Notes: generated from the sequence alone by a model not told the origin. A DNA stretch of 64,000 bases from Nitratireductor luteus (GCF_026162365.1 NZ_JAOANW010000010.1:62001-126000); one strand, 5' to 3'; positions 36,249 to 45,527 are shown, counted from the first letter of the stretch. Program-made: numbers and translations.

Positions 36249-37223
36249 TCAGCGCCCGGACTGGACGTGTTGTGTCTCCCATACCGGCGTGACCGGTGTG
36301 CCTTCCTCGAACCAGGCGATGAGGTTGTCGACGACGAGATCTGCCATTGCTTGGCGCGTGGCGATCGAGGCGGAGCCCACATGCGGCAGGAGGGTCGCGT
36401 TCTCACAAGCGAGCAAGGCCTGCGGCACATTCGGCTCATCGGCGAAGACATCGAGCCCGGCCGCCAGTATTGTGCCGTCGGCCAGCGCCTCGGCCAGCGC
36501 GACCTCGTCGACGGTGCTGCCGCGCCCGATATTGACGAAGACGCCGTTCGGCCCGAGCGCCTTCAGGACCTCCGCATTGACCGCCTTCTCCGTCGCCTCG
36601 CCGCCGGGCGCAACCGAGATCAGCGTGTCCACAGCTTCCGCCAGCGAAACGAGAGACGGGTGATAGGTGTAATCCTCGCCGTGGACCTGGCGGCGATTGT
36701 GGTAGCTGACGGACAGGCCGAAGGCTTCGATGCGCCGGGCGATGGCCCGCCCGATGCGCCCCATGCCAAAAATGCCGACGCTGCGCCCGCGCAGGCTACC
36801 CTTCGTCAGCGGGTAGGGCCCGTCGGAACGCCACTTTCCCGCCCGCAGATAATTCTCAGCGCGCCCCAGTTCGCGTACCGTGCAGAGGAGCAGCCCGAGC
36901 GCGGTATCGGCCACCTCCTCGGTCAGGACATCCGGGGTATTGGTGACCATGACATCCTTCTTGCCCGCATGCGCAGCGTCCACCGCATCATAGCCGACGC
37001 CGAAATTGGCGATGATCTCGAGATTGGGAAGGGCGTCGATGAAACCTGCGTCGATCGCTGTCATGGAGGCTACGCCCCTGACCTCCTTCTTCATCGCATC
37101 GTCCAGAAGCGCGGGATCGGCACGATCGATCCGCACAAGCCGAAAGCGCCCATTGATGCGTTCCACCGCATGCGGGTGAAGCTTTCCTGGTACAAGTATT
37201 GCGATATCCTGCGTCTCGCTCAT
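36249..37223 (-). CDS. D-isomer-specific 2-hydroxyacid dehydrogenase (glyoxylate/hydroxypyruvate reductase-like)
   Basis: The 324-residue enzyme has the NAD(P)-binding motif GRSVGIFGMGRIGRAIARRI near residue 150 and the catalytic triad in order: Arg in VNIGRGSTVDEVALAEAL, Glu in AAGLDVFADEPNVP and His in LLPHVGSASIATRQ. It reduces short 2-oxoacids such as glyoxylate or hydroxypyruvate to D-hydroxyacids. AGGAG lies seven bases before the ATG at 37223 and four before another ATG at 37226. It diverges from xylB across a palindromic candidate operator. Confidence 0.9.
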   Translation of the reverse strand: MSETQDIAILVPGKLHPHAVERINGRFRLVRIDRADPALLDDAMKKEVRGVASMTAIDAGFIDALPNLEIIANFGVGYDAVDAAHAGKKDVMVTNTPDVLTEEVADTALGLLLCTVRELGRAENYLRAGKWRSDGPYPLTKGSLRGRSVGIFGMGRIGRAIARRIEAFGLSVSYHNRRQVHGEDYTYHPSLVSLAEAVDTLISVAPGGEATEKAVNAEVLKALGPNGVFVNIGRGSTVDEVALAEALADGTILAAGLDVFADEPNVPQALLACENATLLPHVGSASIATRQAMADLVVDNLIAWFEEGTPVTPVWETQHVQSGR

Positions 37224-37279
37224 CATGGGTCTCCTCTCGATCAGCCGGCACGATAGGAGGGGCGGCTGCAAAAGAAAAG

Positions 37280-37310
37280 GCATGATGATAATGTATCCAT
37301 TATGTCATGC
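37280..37310. promoter_or_regulatory. Candidate operator between hydroxyacid dehydrogenase and xylB
   Basis: GCATGATGATAATG and CATTATGTCATGC flank TATC, giving an inverted repeat with outer GCATGA/TCATGC and inner ATAATG/CATTAT arms. It is 57 bases upstream of the dehydrogenase start and about 140 upstream of xylB. The length and symmetry suit a GntR- or LacI-family dimer, but no such regulator is encoded in the window. Confidence 0.5.
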
Positions 37311-37450
37311 CGGGTCGGATTTCGCGGCCGTTCGATCACTTGCCCGATTGCCTAGCACCCGCTGCATGTGCTTGTTTGTTCGAGACTCGAAAAAAATCAT
37401 GGTGCGAAGTTCGAGACCGGTTCGGTCTTTGACGGCGCGGGAGGAATGAA

Positions 37451-38905
37451 ATGTATCTCGGGCTCGATCTCGGCACTTCCGGGGTCAAGGCGCTGCTCAT
37501 CGGCGGCAATCAGGAAATCGTCGCTTCGACCAACGCCTCACTGGACGTGATGCGGCCCCACGCCGGCTGGTCCGAACAGGACCCGGCGGACTGGATCGCG
37601 GCAACCGAAGCCGCCATGGACCAGTTGAGGCGGTCGCATCCGACGGAACTGGCGGCGGTGCGCGGCATCGGCCTTTCGGGCCAGATGCACGGCGCAACCC
37701 TGCTGGACGCCGCCGACAAGCCCCTGCGCCCCTCGATCCTGTGGAACGACACGCGCAGCCATGCCGAGGCCGCCGCCCTCGACGCCAACCCCATCTTCCG
37801 CGATCTGACAGGCAACATCGTCTTTCCAGGTTTCACCGCGCCCAAGCTTGCCTGGGTGAAGGCCAATGAACCGGAGCATTTCAAGGCCACGGCCAAGGTG
37901 CTGCTGCCAAAGGATTATCTGCGGCTCTGGCTGACCGGGGAGCACGTCTCCGAAATGTCCGATGCCGCCGGCACCGCCTGGCTCGATGTCGCCTCCCGCC
38001 GCTGGTCTCCCAACCTCCTGGCCGCGACCGGCCTCGATGAAAGCCACATGCCCGGGCTGGTGGAAGGCACGGACGTTTCGGGGCGGCTGCGGCGGGAAAT
38101 CGCTAGCCGTTGGGGAATGGCAGACGGCGTCGTCGTGGCCGGCGGCGCAGGCGACAACGCCGCCTCCGCCTGCGGCGCGGGCACGGTCGCGCCGGGCTCG
38201 GCATTCGTCTCGCTGGGCACCTCGGGCGTGCTCTTCGCGGCAAACGAAAGCTACCTGCCCAACCCGGCAAGCGCAGTGCATACATTCTGCCATGCCCTGC
38301 CCGCCACCTGGCATCAGATGGGCGTCATCCTGTCGGCGGCGGACTCGCTCAACTGGCTGGCCGGCATCTGCGGCCGCAAGCCTGCCGAACTGACCGCGGA
38401 ACTGGGCGACACGCTGCGCACGCCGGGCAGCGCCACCTTCCTGCCGTATCTCTCCGGCGAGAGAACACCGCACAACGATGCCGCCATTCGCGGCAGCTTT
38501 TCCGGCCTGAGCCATCAGAGTGACCGGACCGCATTGACCCAGGCAGTGGTGGAAGGCGTCGCCTTCGCCTTCCGAGACAATCTGGAAGCGCTGAAATCCG
38601 CCGGCACCAGGCTCACCCGCCTTACCGCCATAGGCGGCGGCTCACGCTCGACCTATTGGCTGAAGGCGATTGCCACCGCGCTGGACCTGCCCGTCGACAT
38701 CCCCGCCGAGGGCGATTTCGGCGCTGCGTTCGGTGCCGCCCGCCTCGGCCTGATTGCGGCGGAGAAGGCCGATCCCCTGTCGGTCTGCACACCGCCGGCC
38801 ATCGCCGCCAGCATCGAGCCCGACGACCAATTCAGGCCGGCTTTCGAAGCAGCCTACCAACGCTACACCAGACTCTATCCCGCATTACGAGGAGCAACGA
38901 CATGA
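37451..38905 (+). CDS. xylB: Xylulokinase
   Basis: The 484-residue FGGY kinase begins [20 protein letters not shown], the nucleotide-binding phosphate 1 motif, followed by [20 protein letters not shown] and, in the C-terminal domain, [20 protein letters not shown] and [20 protein letters not shown]. It phosphorylates D-xylulose to xylulose 5-phosphate. GGGAGG lies eight bases upstream. Its stop overlaps the xylA start by four bases (ATGA), giving xylB-xylA order. No xylose transporter is adjacent. Confidence 0.96.
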   Translation: MYLGLDLGTSGVKALLIGGNQEIVASTNASLDVMRPHAGWSEQDPADWIAATEAAMDQLRRSHPTELAAVRGIGLSGQMHGATLLDAADKPLRPSILWNDTRSHAEAAALDANPIFRDLTGNIVFPGFTAPKLAWVKANEPEHFKATAKVLLPKDYLRLWLTGEHVSEMSDAAGTAWLDVASRRWSPNLLAATGLDESHMPGLVEGTDVSGRLRREIASRWGMADGVVVAGGAGDNAASACGAGTVAPGSAFVSLGTSGVLFAANESYLPNPASAVHTFCHALPATWHQMGVILSAADSLNWLAGICGRKPAELTAELGDTLRTPGSATFLPYLSGERTPHNDAAIRGSFSGLSHQSDRTALTQAVVEGVAFAFRDNLEALKSAGTRLTRLTAIGGGSRSTYWLKAIATALDLPVDIPAEGDFGAAFGAARLGLIAAEKADPLSVCTPPAIAASIEPDDQFRPAFEAAYQRYTRLYPALRGATT

Positions 38906-40212
38906 GCACGGGTTTTTTCGGCAACATCGCCAAGATCGCCTATGAAGGACCAGACAGCGAAAACCCGCTGGCCTTCCGCCACTACAATCCCGACGAAAAA
39001 GTGCTGGGCAAGCGCATGGAAGACCATCTGCGCTTTGCCGTGTGCTACTGGCACAATTTCGTTTGGCCGGGCAACGATCCCTTCGGCGGCCAGACCTTCG
39101 AGCGCCCCTGGTTCGGTGAAACGATGGAGCTGGCGAAGCTCAAGGCCGATGTCGCCTTCGAGATGTTCGACATTCTCGGCGCGCCCTTCTACACCTTCCA
39201 CGATCACGACGTGCGCCCGGAAGGCGAGACCTACAAGGAAAGCGTCGCCCGGCTGGACGAAATTGCCGACTATTTTGCCGGCAAGATGGAGAACGGCGGC
39301 CCCAAGCTCCTTTGGGGCACCGCCAACCTCTTCTCGAACCGCCGCTATATGGCGGGCGCGGCCACCAATCCCAATCCTGAAGTCTTCGCCTACGCCGCTG
39401 CCACCGTCAAAGCCTGCATGGACGTGACGAAAAGGCTGGGCGGGCAAAACTATGTGCTGTGGGGCGGGCGCGAAGGTTACGAGACGCTTCTCAACACCGA
39501 TATGGGACGCGAGCTGGACCAGCTCGGCCGGTTCCTGACGATGGTCGTCGACTACAAGCACAAGATCGGCTTCGAAGGTACCATCCTGGTGGAGCCCAAG
39601 CCGCAAGAGCCGACCAAGCACCAGTACGATTTCGACGTCGCCACCGTCTACGGCTTCCTCAAGCGCTACGGACTTGAGAACGAGGTCAAGGTGAACATCG
39701 AGCAGGGCCACGCAATCCTCGCCGGCCACTCCTTCGAGCACGAGCTGGCGCTGGCCGGCGCGCTCGGGATCCTCGGGTCCATCGACGTCAACCGCAACGA
39801 CTACCAGTCCGGTTGGGATACGGACCAGTTTCCCAACAACGTGCCTGAGGTGGCGCTGGCTTATTACCACGTCCTGCAGCAGGGCGGCTTTACCAGGGGC
39901 GGCACCAATTTCGATGCGAAGCTGCGCCGTCAGTCACTCGACCCTGAAGACCTGATCGCCGCCCATGTCGGCGGAATGGACGTATGCGCGCGCGGCCTCA
40001 AGGCCGCCGCCCGCATGGTCGAGGACAAGGCCCTGAGCGGACCGCTGGAGGAGCGTTACGCCGGCTGGCGGGATGCCGAGGCGCAGGCCATGCTCAAGGG
40101 CGAGCGCACGTTGGAGCAGATCGCGGATCGCGTGGCGAAAGAAGGTATCGAGCCGCAGCCGGTTTCCGGCCGTCAGGAGCGCCTGGAGAACATCGTCAAC
40201 CGCTACGTCTAG
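38902..40212 (+). CDS. xylA: Xylose isomerase
   Basis: The 436-residue class II xylose isomerase begins [20 protein letters not shown]. Metal and substrate residues are in [55 protein letters not shown] and [19 protein letters not shown]. It converts D-xylose to D-xylulose in the cytoplasm using two divalent cations. ATGA overlap with xylB and an AGGAG site fix the start. A terminator follows at 40283. Confidence 0.97.
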   Translation: MSTGFFGNIAKIAYEGPDSENPLAFRHYNPDEKVLGKRMEDHLRFAVCYWHNFVWPGNDPFGGQTFERPWFGETMELAKLKADVAFEMFDILGAPFYTFHDHDVRPEGETYKESVARLDEIADYFAGKMENGGPKLLWGTANLFSNRRYMAGAATNPNPEVFAYAAATVKACMDVTKRLGGQNYVLWGGREGYETLLNTDMGRELDQLGRFLTMVVDYKHKIGFEGTILVEPKPQEPTKHQYDFDVATVYGFLKRYGLENEVKVNIEQGHAILAGHSFEHELALAGALGILGSIDVNRNDYQSGWDTDQFPNNVPEVALAYYHVLQQGGFTRGGTNFDAKLRRQSLDPEDLIAAHVGGMDVCARGLKAAARMVEDKALSGPLEERYAGWRDAEAQAMLKGERTLEQIADRVAKEGIEPQPVSGRQERLENIVNRYV

Positions 40213-40282
40213 AAACTTCCGGAAATGCGGGAGCAACGTCAGAGGTTTATCACCCGCTCCCCACTTTAGCCGGCTGAACAGC

Positions 40283-40318
40283 AAGCCCGTATCCGACCGG
40301 ATGCGGGCTTATTTTTTC
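40283..40318 (+). terminator. Rho-independent terminator after xylA
   Basis: AAGCCCGTATCC pairs with GGATGCGGGCTT (one G-U pair), loop GACC, followed by ATTTTTTC. It closes the xylBA transcript. Confidence 0.88.
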
Positions 40319-40408
40319 ATAAGAGTGTCGCCAAATATTCATGCAACGGCCTTTCTCCCGTCAGGTTTGGGGGCCATCTATCGCGCAGTGAATCGAATGA
40401 GGCGTACC

Positions 40409-40633
40409 ATGTCATCAGACAAGAACGTTGAAGCGCAGATCGAAGCGTTGTTGGCAAACGACGACTCGATTTCCGTCATCGAATCGCTGCTCGCCCTCCC
40501 GCGTGTCGCCGACAGCGATCCGCTGGCCGACGAATGGGAGCGTGCCATGCACGCACGGCTGCAAGCGCGTCTGTCGCGCAAGATGCGCGGCATGATCGGC
40601 AAGCGCTCCGCGTCCAACCAGAGCGCGGCGTAG
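40409..40633 (+). CDS. Small hypothetical protein, unrecognised
   Basis: A 74-residue reading frame, MSSDKNVEAQIEALLANDDS onward, is acidic in the first half and basic in the second (ARLQARLSRKMRGMIGKRSA). It has no signal peptide or membrane helix and is probably all-helical. An ATG at 40397 is also in frame. It sits alone after the xylA terminator and converges on the IclR gene. I do not recognise a family. It could be a small nucleic-acid-binding or regulatory protein; coding status is judged by codon-like GC pattern only. Confidence 0.5.
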   Translation: MSSDKNVEAQIEALLANDDSISVIESLLALPRVADSDPLADEWERAMHARLQARLSRKMRGMIGKRSASNQSAA

Positions 40634-40661
40634 CAACACGAAAGCACTGGCCATCGCCAGG

Positions 40662-41459
40662 CTACTGGAGCGCCAGGAAATCCTCGATCAGGGCGGCAGC
40701 CTGTTTCAACAGCGGAAGTATGGTGCCGTGCATCTCGTCACAGGAAAAACGCGCCGCCTGGGTGGAAACATTGACGGCCGCGCAAATCCGCCCCGCCCGG
40801 TCGCGCACCGGCACGGCGATCGAGCGCAGGCCGATCTCCAGTTCCTGGTCGACGATGGCGTAGCCTGCCCGCCCGGCCTCGGCCACAAGGCCGGCCAGCG
40901 CCTGCCGGTCCGTAACGGTGTTGGGCGTGTTGGTGCCGATCGACGCCTTTTCGAGAAAACCGGCGAGTTCGGCCGCATCCAGTCCTGACAGCAGCACCCG
41001 CCCCATGGAGGTGCAGTAGGCGGGCAACCGAGCTCCAACGGCAAGCTGCACCGACACGATGCGCCGCCCCGCCGCCCGCGCCACATAGACGACGTCCTCC
41101 CCATCCAGCACCGCCGCCGAACAGGACTCGCCCAGCGCCTCCGAAACCCCGCGCAGGATGGGCGTCGCATAGCTCCAGACCGAGGCTTCGCCGATATAGG
41201 AACGCGCGACCGACAGGAGCTTGGCCGAAAGAACGAACCGACGCTCCCGCTGCTCGGCATACCCTTCCGCGACCAGCGTCAGCAGAAGCCGGCGCGCTCC
41301 GGCGCGGGTAAGGCCTGCCAGTTCGGCAACTTCGGTCAGCCGTAATCCGCCCGGGGCGCGGGACAGGATTTCCACCACCGCCAGCCCCTTTGCCAGCGAG
41401 CCCACATGATCGCGTTGTACGGCCACATCTTCCTGCATGGTCAGTCGACTTCCTGCCAT
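40662..41459 (-). CDS. pcaR: IclR-family regulator of the beta-ketoadipate genes (PcaR/PcaU type)
   Basis: This 265-residue protein has an N-terminal winged helix (SLAKGLAVVEILSRAPGGLR, LTEVAELAGLTRAGARRLLL) and a C-terminal effector domain (LGESCSAAVLDGEDVVYVAR, GYAIVDQELEIGLRSIAVPV), as in PcaR, PcaU and PobR. These sense beta-ketoadipate or protocatechuate and act on divergent pca genes. GGAAGG is five bases before the ATG at 41459; an ATG at 41480 has its site only two bases away. A palindromic operator lies in the gap to the CoA-transferase gene. It is the likely controller of catI-catJ-pcaF. Confidence 0.88.
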   Translation of the reverse strand: MAGSRLTMQEDVAVQRDHVGSLAKGLAVVEILSRAPGGLRLTEVAELAGLTRAGARRLLLTLVAEGYAEQRERRFVLSAKLLSVARSYIGEASVWSYATPILRGVSEALGESCSAAVLDGEDVVYVARAAGRRIVSVQLAVGARLPAYCTSMGRVLLSGLDAAELAGFLEKASIGTNTPNTVTDRQALAGLVAEAGRAGYAIVDQELEIGLRSIAVPVRDRAGRICAAVNVSTQAARFSCDEMHGTILPLLKQAAALIEDFLALQ

Positions 41460-41521
41460 TGACGCCTTCCGTTGACTCATTTCCTCGATCAGCGTAAATA
41501 GGTATTGCATATAATACTTTT

Positions 41522-41536
41522 GTTCGCAATACGAAC
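41522..41536. promoter_or_regulatory. IclR-type operator GTTCG-N5-CGAAC
   Basis: The perfect inverted repeat GTTCGCAATACGAAC sits 16 bases before the CoA-transferase start, just downstream of a TATAAT hexamer at 41510-41515. It matches the known PcaR/PcaU-type site pattern (GTTCG half-sites) and is the probable binding site of the adjacent IclR regulator. Confidence 0.75.
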
Positions 41537-41552
41537 ACAGGAGGAGAGGCCG

Positions 41553-42410
41553 ATGGCGCGCATGATGCCCCTGGACGAGGCGGTGCGGCAGAATCTTCGC
41601 CCGGGCGACACCGCCGCCTTCGAGGGCTTTACCCACCTCATCCCCACCGCCGCCGCCCACGAGGCGATCCGCCAGAAAATCGGCAACCTGACGCTCATCC
41701 GCATGACGCCGGATGTGGTCTACGACCAGATGATCGGCATGGGTCTGGTGAAGAAGCTCGTCTTCTCCTATGCCGGCAATCCCGGCGTCGGCCTCCTGCG
41801 GCGCATGCGGGATGCGGTGGAGAACGGCTGGCCGCAGGCGGTCGAGGTGGAGGAGCATTCCCATGCTGCGATGGCCAACGCCTATGAGGCGGGCGCGGCG
41901 GGCCTTCCCTGCGCAATCTTCCGCGGCTATCGCGGTGCCGAGCTCGCCCGCGTCAACCCGAACATAAAGTCCGTCACCTGCCCCTTCACGGGCGAGCAGC
42001 TTGCTGCCGTCCCCGCGATAAGGCCGGACGTCACCTTCATTCACGCCCAGAAGGCCGACCGCAAGGGCAATGTACTGGTCGAGGGGATCATCGGCATCCA
42101 GAAGGAAGCGGCCCTGGCCGCCAGACGCACGGTCGTGACGGTCGAGGAGATCGTCGACGATTTCAGCAACGCCCATCCCAACCTGTGCATCCTGCCCCAC
42201 TGGACCATCGATGCGATATCGCTCGTGCCCGGCGGCGCCCATCCCTCCTACGCCCATGGATATTACGCCCGCGACAACGCGGCCTATCTGGAATGGGACG
42301 AGGTCTCCGCCGACCGCGAGCGGTTCCAAGCCTGGATGGAGGAAAATGTCCTGAACGCGGCTCCGCAGGACTTCGCCAACCGTGTGGAAAAGCTGAGGAC
42401 GGCGCAATGA
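41553..42410 (+). CDS. catI: 3-oxoadipate CoA-transferase subunit A, CatI/glutaconate-CoA-transferase type
   Basis: This 285-residue subunit begins MARMMPLDEAVRQNLRPGDT, with GFTHLIPTAAAHEAIRQKI and VEEHSHAAMANAYEAGAAGL. It is longer than classical PcaI (~228 residues) and belongs with the glutaconate CoA-transferase-like CatI. It moves CoA from succinyl-CoA to 3-oxoadipate in the lower beta-ketoadipate pathway. GGAGGAGAGG before the ATG at 41553 decides the start. It is the first gene of a three-gene operon divergent from the IclR regulator. Confidence 0.88.
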   Translation: MARMMPLDEAVRQNLRPGDTAAFEGFTHLIPTAAAHEAIRQKIGNLTLIRMTPDVVYDQMIGMGLVKKLVFSYAGNPGVGLLRRMRDAVENGWPQAVEVEEHSHAAMANAYEAGAAGLPCAIFRGYRGAELARVNPNIKSVTCPFTGEQLAAVPAIRPDVTFIHAQKADRKGNVLVEGIIGIQKEAALAARRTVVTVEEIVDDFSNAHPNLCILPHWTIDAISLVPGGAHPSYAHGYYARDNAAYLEWDEVSADRERFQAWMEENVLNAAPQDFANRVEKLRTAQ

Positions 42411-43219
42411 CCCGACAGGATTTCACCCCGAACGAGATGATGACCATCGCCGCCTCGCGCGCGTTGACCAGTGAGGACGTATGCTTTGTCGGCATCGGCG
42501 CACCTTCGGCGGCCTGCAATGTCGCCCGCCTCACCCATGCGCCCGACATCACGCTGATCTACGAGTCGGGCACCATCGGAACCGCGCCGGACGTGCTGCC
42601 GCTTTCCATCGGCGACGGCGAATTGTGCGAGACCGCGCTGACCACCGTTTCCGTGCCGGAAATGTTTCGCTATTGGCTGCAGGGCGGCCGCGTCTCCATA
42701 GGTTTCCTCGGCGCAGCGCAGCTCGACCGTTTCGGCAACATCAATACCACGGTCGTCGGTGACTATGATAAGCCCAAGGTGCGGCTGCCGGGCGGCGGCG
42801 GCGCACCGGAGATCGCCACCTCGTCCGGCCAGGTCTACATCACCATGGCGCAATCGAAACGCGGCATGGTGGAGAAGATCGACTTCTATACCTCCTTCGG
42901 CCACGGCGATGGCGGCAACCACCGCCAGCGCCTCGGCATCGACACCAAGGGCCCGACGCTGCTGATCACCGACCTTGCCATTTGGCAACCGGACCCGGAG
43001 ACGAAGGAGTTTACCGTCGTCTCCCTCCACCCCGGCGTCACCCGCGAACAGGTACAGGAAACCTGCGGCTGGACGGTCAAATTCGCCGACCGGCTGGAAG
43101 AGACGCCGCCGCCGACACCGCTCGAGCTTTCCACGCTCAGGGACTTGAAGGCTCGCACCGAAAGGGCGCACAAAGGCGCCGAAGCGCCTGGTGCGAGGAA
43201 AGGATCGAAAGATGGCTGA
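42407..43219 (+). CDS. catJ: 3-oxoadipate CoA-transferase subunit B, CatJ type
   Basis: This 270-residue subunit begins MTRQDFTPNEMMTIAASRAL. The likely catalytic glutamate is in ITLIYESGTIGTAPDVLPLS, and GRVSIGFLGAAQLDRFGNIN is typical of the B subunit. It partners with subunit A. ATGA overlap with the upstream gene and an eight-base overlap with the thiolase downstream show coupled translation. Confidence 0.88.
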   Translation: MTRQDFTPNEMMTIAASRALTSEDVCFVGIGAPSAACNVARLTHAPDITLIYESGTIGTAPDVLPLSIGDGELCETALTTVSVPEMFRYWLQGGRVSIGFLGAAQLDRFGNINTTVVGDYDKPKVRLPGGGGAPEIATSSGQVYITMAQSKRGMVEKIDFYTSFGHGDGGNHRQRLGIDTKGPTLLITDLAIWQPDPETKEFTVVSLHPGVTREQVQETCGWTVKFADRLEETPPPTPLELSTLRDLKARTERAHKGAEAPGARKGSKDG

Positions 43220-44417
43220 AGCCTTTATCTGTGACTATATCCGCACACCCATCGGCCGCTTCGGCGGCGCGCTTTCCTCCGTCCGTGCCGACGATCTGGC
43301 GGCGCTGCCGATCAAGGCGCTGATCGAGCGCAATCCCGGCATCGACTGGGCCGCCATCGACGACGTATTCTACGGCTGCGCCAATCAGGCGGGCGAGGAC
43401 AACCGCAACGTCGCGCGCATGGCGGTACTGCTTGCCGGCCTGCCGGTCCAGGTGCCCGGCTCCACCGTGAACCGCCTCTGCGGATCGGGCATGGACGCGG
43501 TCACCATCGCGGCGCGCGCCATCAAGGCGGGCGAGGCCGACATCATGATCGCCGGCGGCGTGGAATCCATGAGCCGCGCGCCCTTCGTCATGCCCAAGGC
43601 CGAAACCGCCTTTTCCCGGAATGCCGAGATCTACGACACGACCATAGGCTGGCGCTTCGTGAACCCCGTCCTGAAAAGGCAGTACGGCGTCGATTCCATG
43701 CCGGAGACGGGCGAGAACGTCGCCGAGCAGTTCAAGGTCAGCCGCGCCGATCAGGACGCCTTCGCCGTGCGCAGTCAGGAAAAGGCCGTCGCCGCCCAGG
43801 AAAACGGCCGGTTGGTCAGGGAGATCGTTCCCGTCACCATACCCCAGCGCAAGGGCGATCCGGTCGTGGCCGGGAAGGACGAGCACCCCCGCCCCGGCTC
43901 GAGCGTCGAAAAGCTCGGCAAGCTGCCCACTCCCTTTCGCGAGAACGGCACGGTGACCGCCGGCAACGCCTCCGGCGTGAACGACGGCGCCGCCGCGCTC
44001 ATCGTCGCCTCCGAGCAAGCCGCGAGGAAGTACGGCCTCACGCCCATCGCCCGCATTCTCGGCGGCGCGACGGCCGGCGTCGAGCCCCGCATCATGGGCA
44101 TGGGCCCGGCCCCCGCCACCAAAAAGCTCTGCGCCCGGCTCGGCCTCAGGCCTTCCGACTTCGATGTCATCGAACTCAACGAAGCCTTCGCTTCCCAGGG
44201 CATCGCCGTCCTGCGCGAGCTCGGAATTCCCGAGGACGCACCCCATGTCAACGCCAATGGCGGCGCCATCGCGCTGGGCCATCCGCTCGGCATGTCCGGC
44301 GCCCGCATCACTGGCACCGCCGCCCTCGAACTGCGCGAGAAAAACGTAAAGCTGGCGCTTGCCACGATGTGCATCGGCGTCGGCCAGGGCATCGCGCTGG
44401 CCCTGGAGCGGGTTTAG
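43212..44417 (+). CDS. pcaF: 3-oxoadipyl-CoA thiolase
   Basis: The 401-residue thiolase has its nucleophile cysteine in GSTVNRLCGSGMDAVTIAAR near residue 90. The C-terminal catalytic residues are in ALGHPLGMSGARITGTAALE and LALATMCIGVGQGIALALER. It cleaves 3-oxoadipyl-CoA to acetyl-CoA and succinyl-CoA, the last step of the beta-ketoadipate pathway. The N-terminal ICDYIRTPIGRFGGALSSVR is typical of PcaF/PaaJ. The ATG at 43212 overlaps catJ by eight bases (ATGGCTGA) with GGAAAGGA upstream. PaaJ function in phenylacetate breakdown cannot be excluded, but the neighbours argue for PcaF. Confidence 0.93.
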   Translation: MAEAFICDYIRTPIGRFGGALSSVRADDLAALPIKALIERNPGIDWAAIDDVFYGCANQAGEDNRNVARMAVLLAGLPVQVPGSTVNRLCGSGMDAVTIAARAIKAGEADIMIAGGVESMSRAPFVMPKAETAFSRNAEIYDTTIGWRFVNPVLKRQYGVDSMPETGENVAEQFKVSRADQDAFAVRSQEKAVAAQENGRLVREIVPVTIPQRKGDPVVAGKDEHPRPGSSVEKLGKLPTPFRENGTVTAGNASGVNDGAAALIVASEQAARKYGLTPIARILGGATAGVEPRIMGMGPAPATKKLCARLGLRPSDFDVIELNEAFASQGIAVLRELGIPEDAPHVNANGGAIALGHPLGMSGARITGTAALELREKNVKLALATMCIGVGQGIALALERV

Positions 44418-44542
44418 TCGGCAAACGGCGACCTTGTGCCCCTCAGCCGTCAGGATCAGTCGGGAGCGGAAAGTTTCTGTCTCCCGCAGCGACTGCGGCA
44501 ATGCTAGACTTCATGCGGCGGGCCAGAGGGAAGGAGACCGCA

Positions 44543-44902
44543 GTGAAACGCTTTCTGGCAATTTATATCGGAACGATGGCGGCCGTGGAGAAGGCCCGAG
44601 CGGCATCGAAGACGGACGAGGAATGGCAGCAGAATGTGAGCCGGGGCATGGAAGCCTGGGGCGCCTGGATGGAGCGGCACAAGGCGCGTATTCTTGATGC
44701 GGGCGGGCCGCTCGGCAAGACAAAGAAGGTCGACCCCAACGGGATTGCCGACACGCGCAACACGGCATCGGGCTATGTCGTCCTTGAGGCGGATAGCCAC
44801 GAAGCGGCGGCCGAACTGTTCCGCGACCACCCACATTTTTCGATTTTTCCCGGTGATTCCGTGGAAGTAATGGAGATCCTGCCCATGCCCCGTGGCGAAT
44901 GA
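44543..44902 (+). CDS. YCII/DGPF-like small protein
   Basis: This 119-residue protein begins VKRFLAIYIGTMAAVEKARA from a GTG at 44543, with AAGGAG about seven bases upstream. The end reads GYVVLEADSHEAAAELFRDH followed by PGDSVEVMEILPM. This is the YCII-related ferredoxin-like fold, often written as DGPF domain. Members may be small enzymes or sensors; no activity is assigned. It stands alone after pcaF, and converges on the deaminase gene. Confidence 0.8.
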   Translation: MKRFLAIYIGTMAAVEKARAASKTDEEWQQNVSRGMEAWGAWMERHKARILDAGGPLGKTKKVDPNGIADTRNTASGYVVLEADSHEAAAELFRDHPHFSIFPGDSVEVMEILPMPRGE

Positions 44903-44933
44903 GGCTCACCGCGCCTCAACGACACGCAGGCCG

Positions 44934-45527
44934 TTAGTTCAGCGGAATGTCGTTGTCGGCCTTTTTATCCTGATAAGCGGCGGAAAGCTCGGCATAAAGG
45001 ACAGTGATTGCCTCGATACGGGCTTCCAGCCGCGCCTTCTCCTCCAACGGCAGTCCCGCCAGGAGCTTCGGAATCGAACGGGCGGACCAAAAGGCGTTGT
45101 CGGCGTTGTAGCCGCCAGGCTCCAGCCCAAACACTTCCTTCAATATCTTCAGATCGTGCGGGATAGCGAAACTGTCGCGGGAATCCTCATGGCTGAAGAG
45201 ATAGTAGAAATTGTCGAACCCGGTCCAGGTGATGGCCGAAAGGCACAGCGAACAGGGTTCGTGCGTTGACAGGAAGATGCAGTCCTTCGTGGCCGGCCGC
45301 GCGTCTTTCGGCAGCTCGTAGAACTGCTTCAGCGCATGAACCTCGCCATGCCATAACGGATTTTCGATCTCGTTGTTGGTCTCGGCGACGACCACCGAGA
45401 AATCGCTTTTCCTCAGTACCGCCGCCCCGAATAGCTTGTTGCCCGCCCTCACGCCTTCGGCCGTCAGCGGCACGATCTCCCGCTCGATCACATCGAGCAG
45501 ACGGTGGATGAAGGATGCATCCTTCAT
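44934..45527 (-). CDS. Cytidine/deoxycytidylate deaminase-fold nucleoside deaminase
   Basis: The 197-residue protein keeps the zinc site of the CDA fold: HGEVHALKQFYEL (His and catalytic Glu) near residue 60 and STHEPCSLCLSAITW (PCxxC) near residue 90. It is longer than TadA and has a C-terminal extension with LEARIEAITVLYAELSAAYQ. Its ATG overlaps the allA stop (ATGA), so it is translated with a ureide enzyme. A role in deaminating guanine or another base or nucleoside feeding the purine pathway is therefore likely. A tRNA adenosine deaminase role is less likely. Confidence 0.8.
   Translation of the reverse strand: MKDASFIHRLLDVIEREIVPLTAEGVRAGNKLFGAAVLRKSDFSVVVAETNNEIENPLWHGEVHALKQFYELPKDARPATKDCIFLSTHEPCSLCLSAITWTGFDNFYYLFSHEDSRDSFAIPHDLKILKEVFGLEPGGYNADNAFWSARSIPKLLAGLPLEEKARLEARIEAITVLYAELSAAYQDKKADNDIPLN

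Noticed and set aside
37538-38515. 325-codon minus-strand frame opposite xylB
   Set aside because: Antisense shadow of xylulokinase with Gly/Arg-rich content.
43137-44501. 454-codon minus-strand frame opposite pcaF
   Set aside because: Antisense of a complete thiolase; Asp/Gly/His-rich, no family features.
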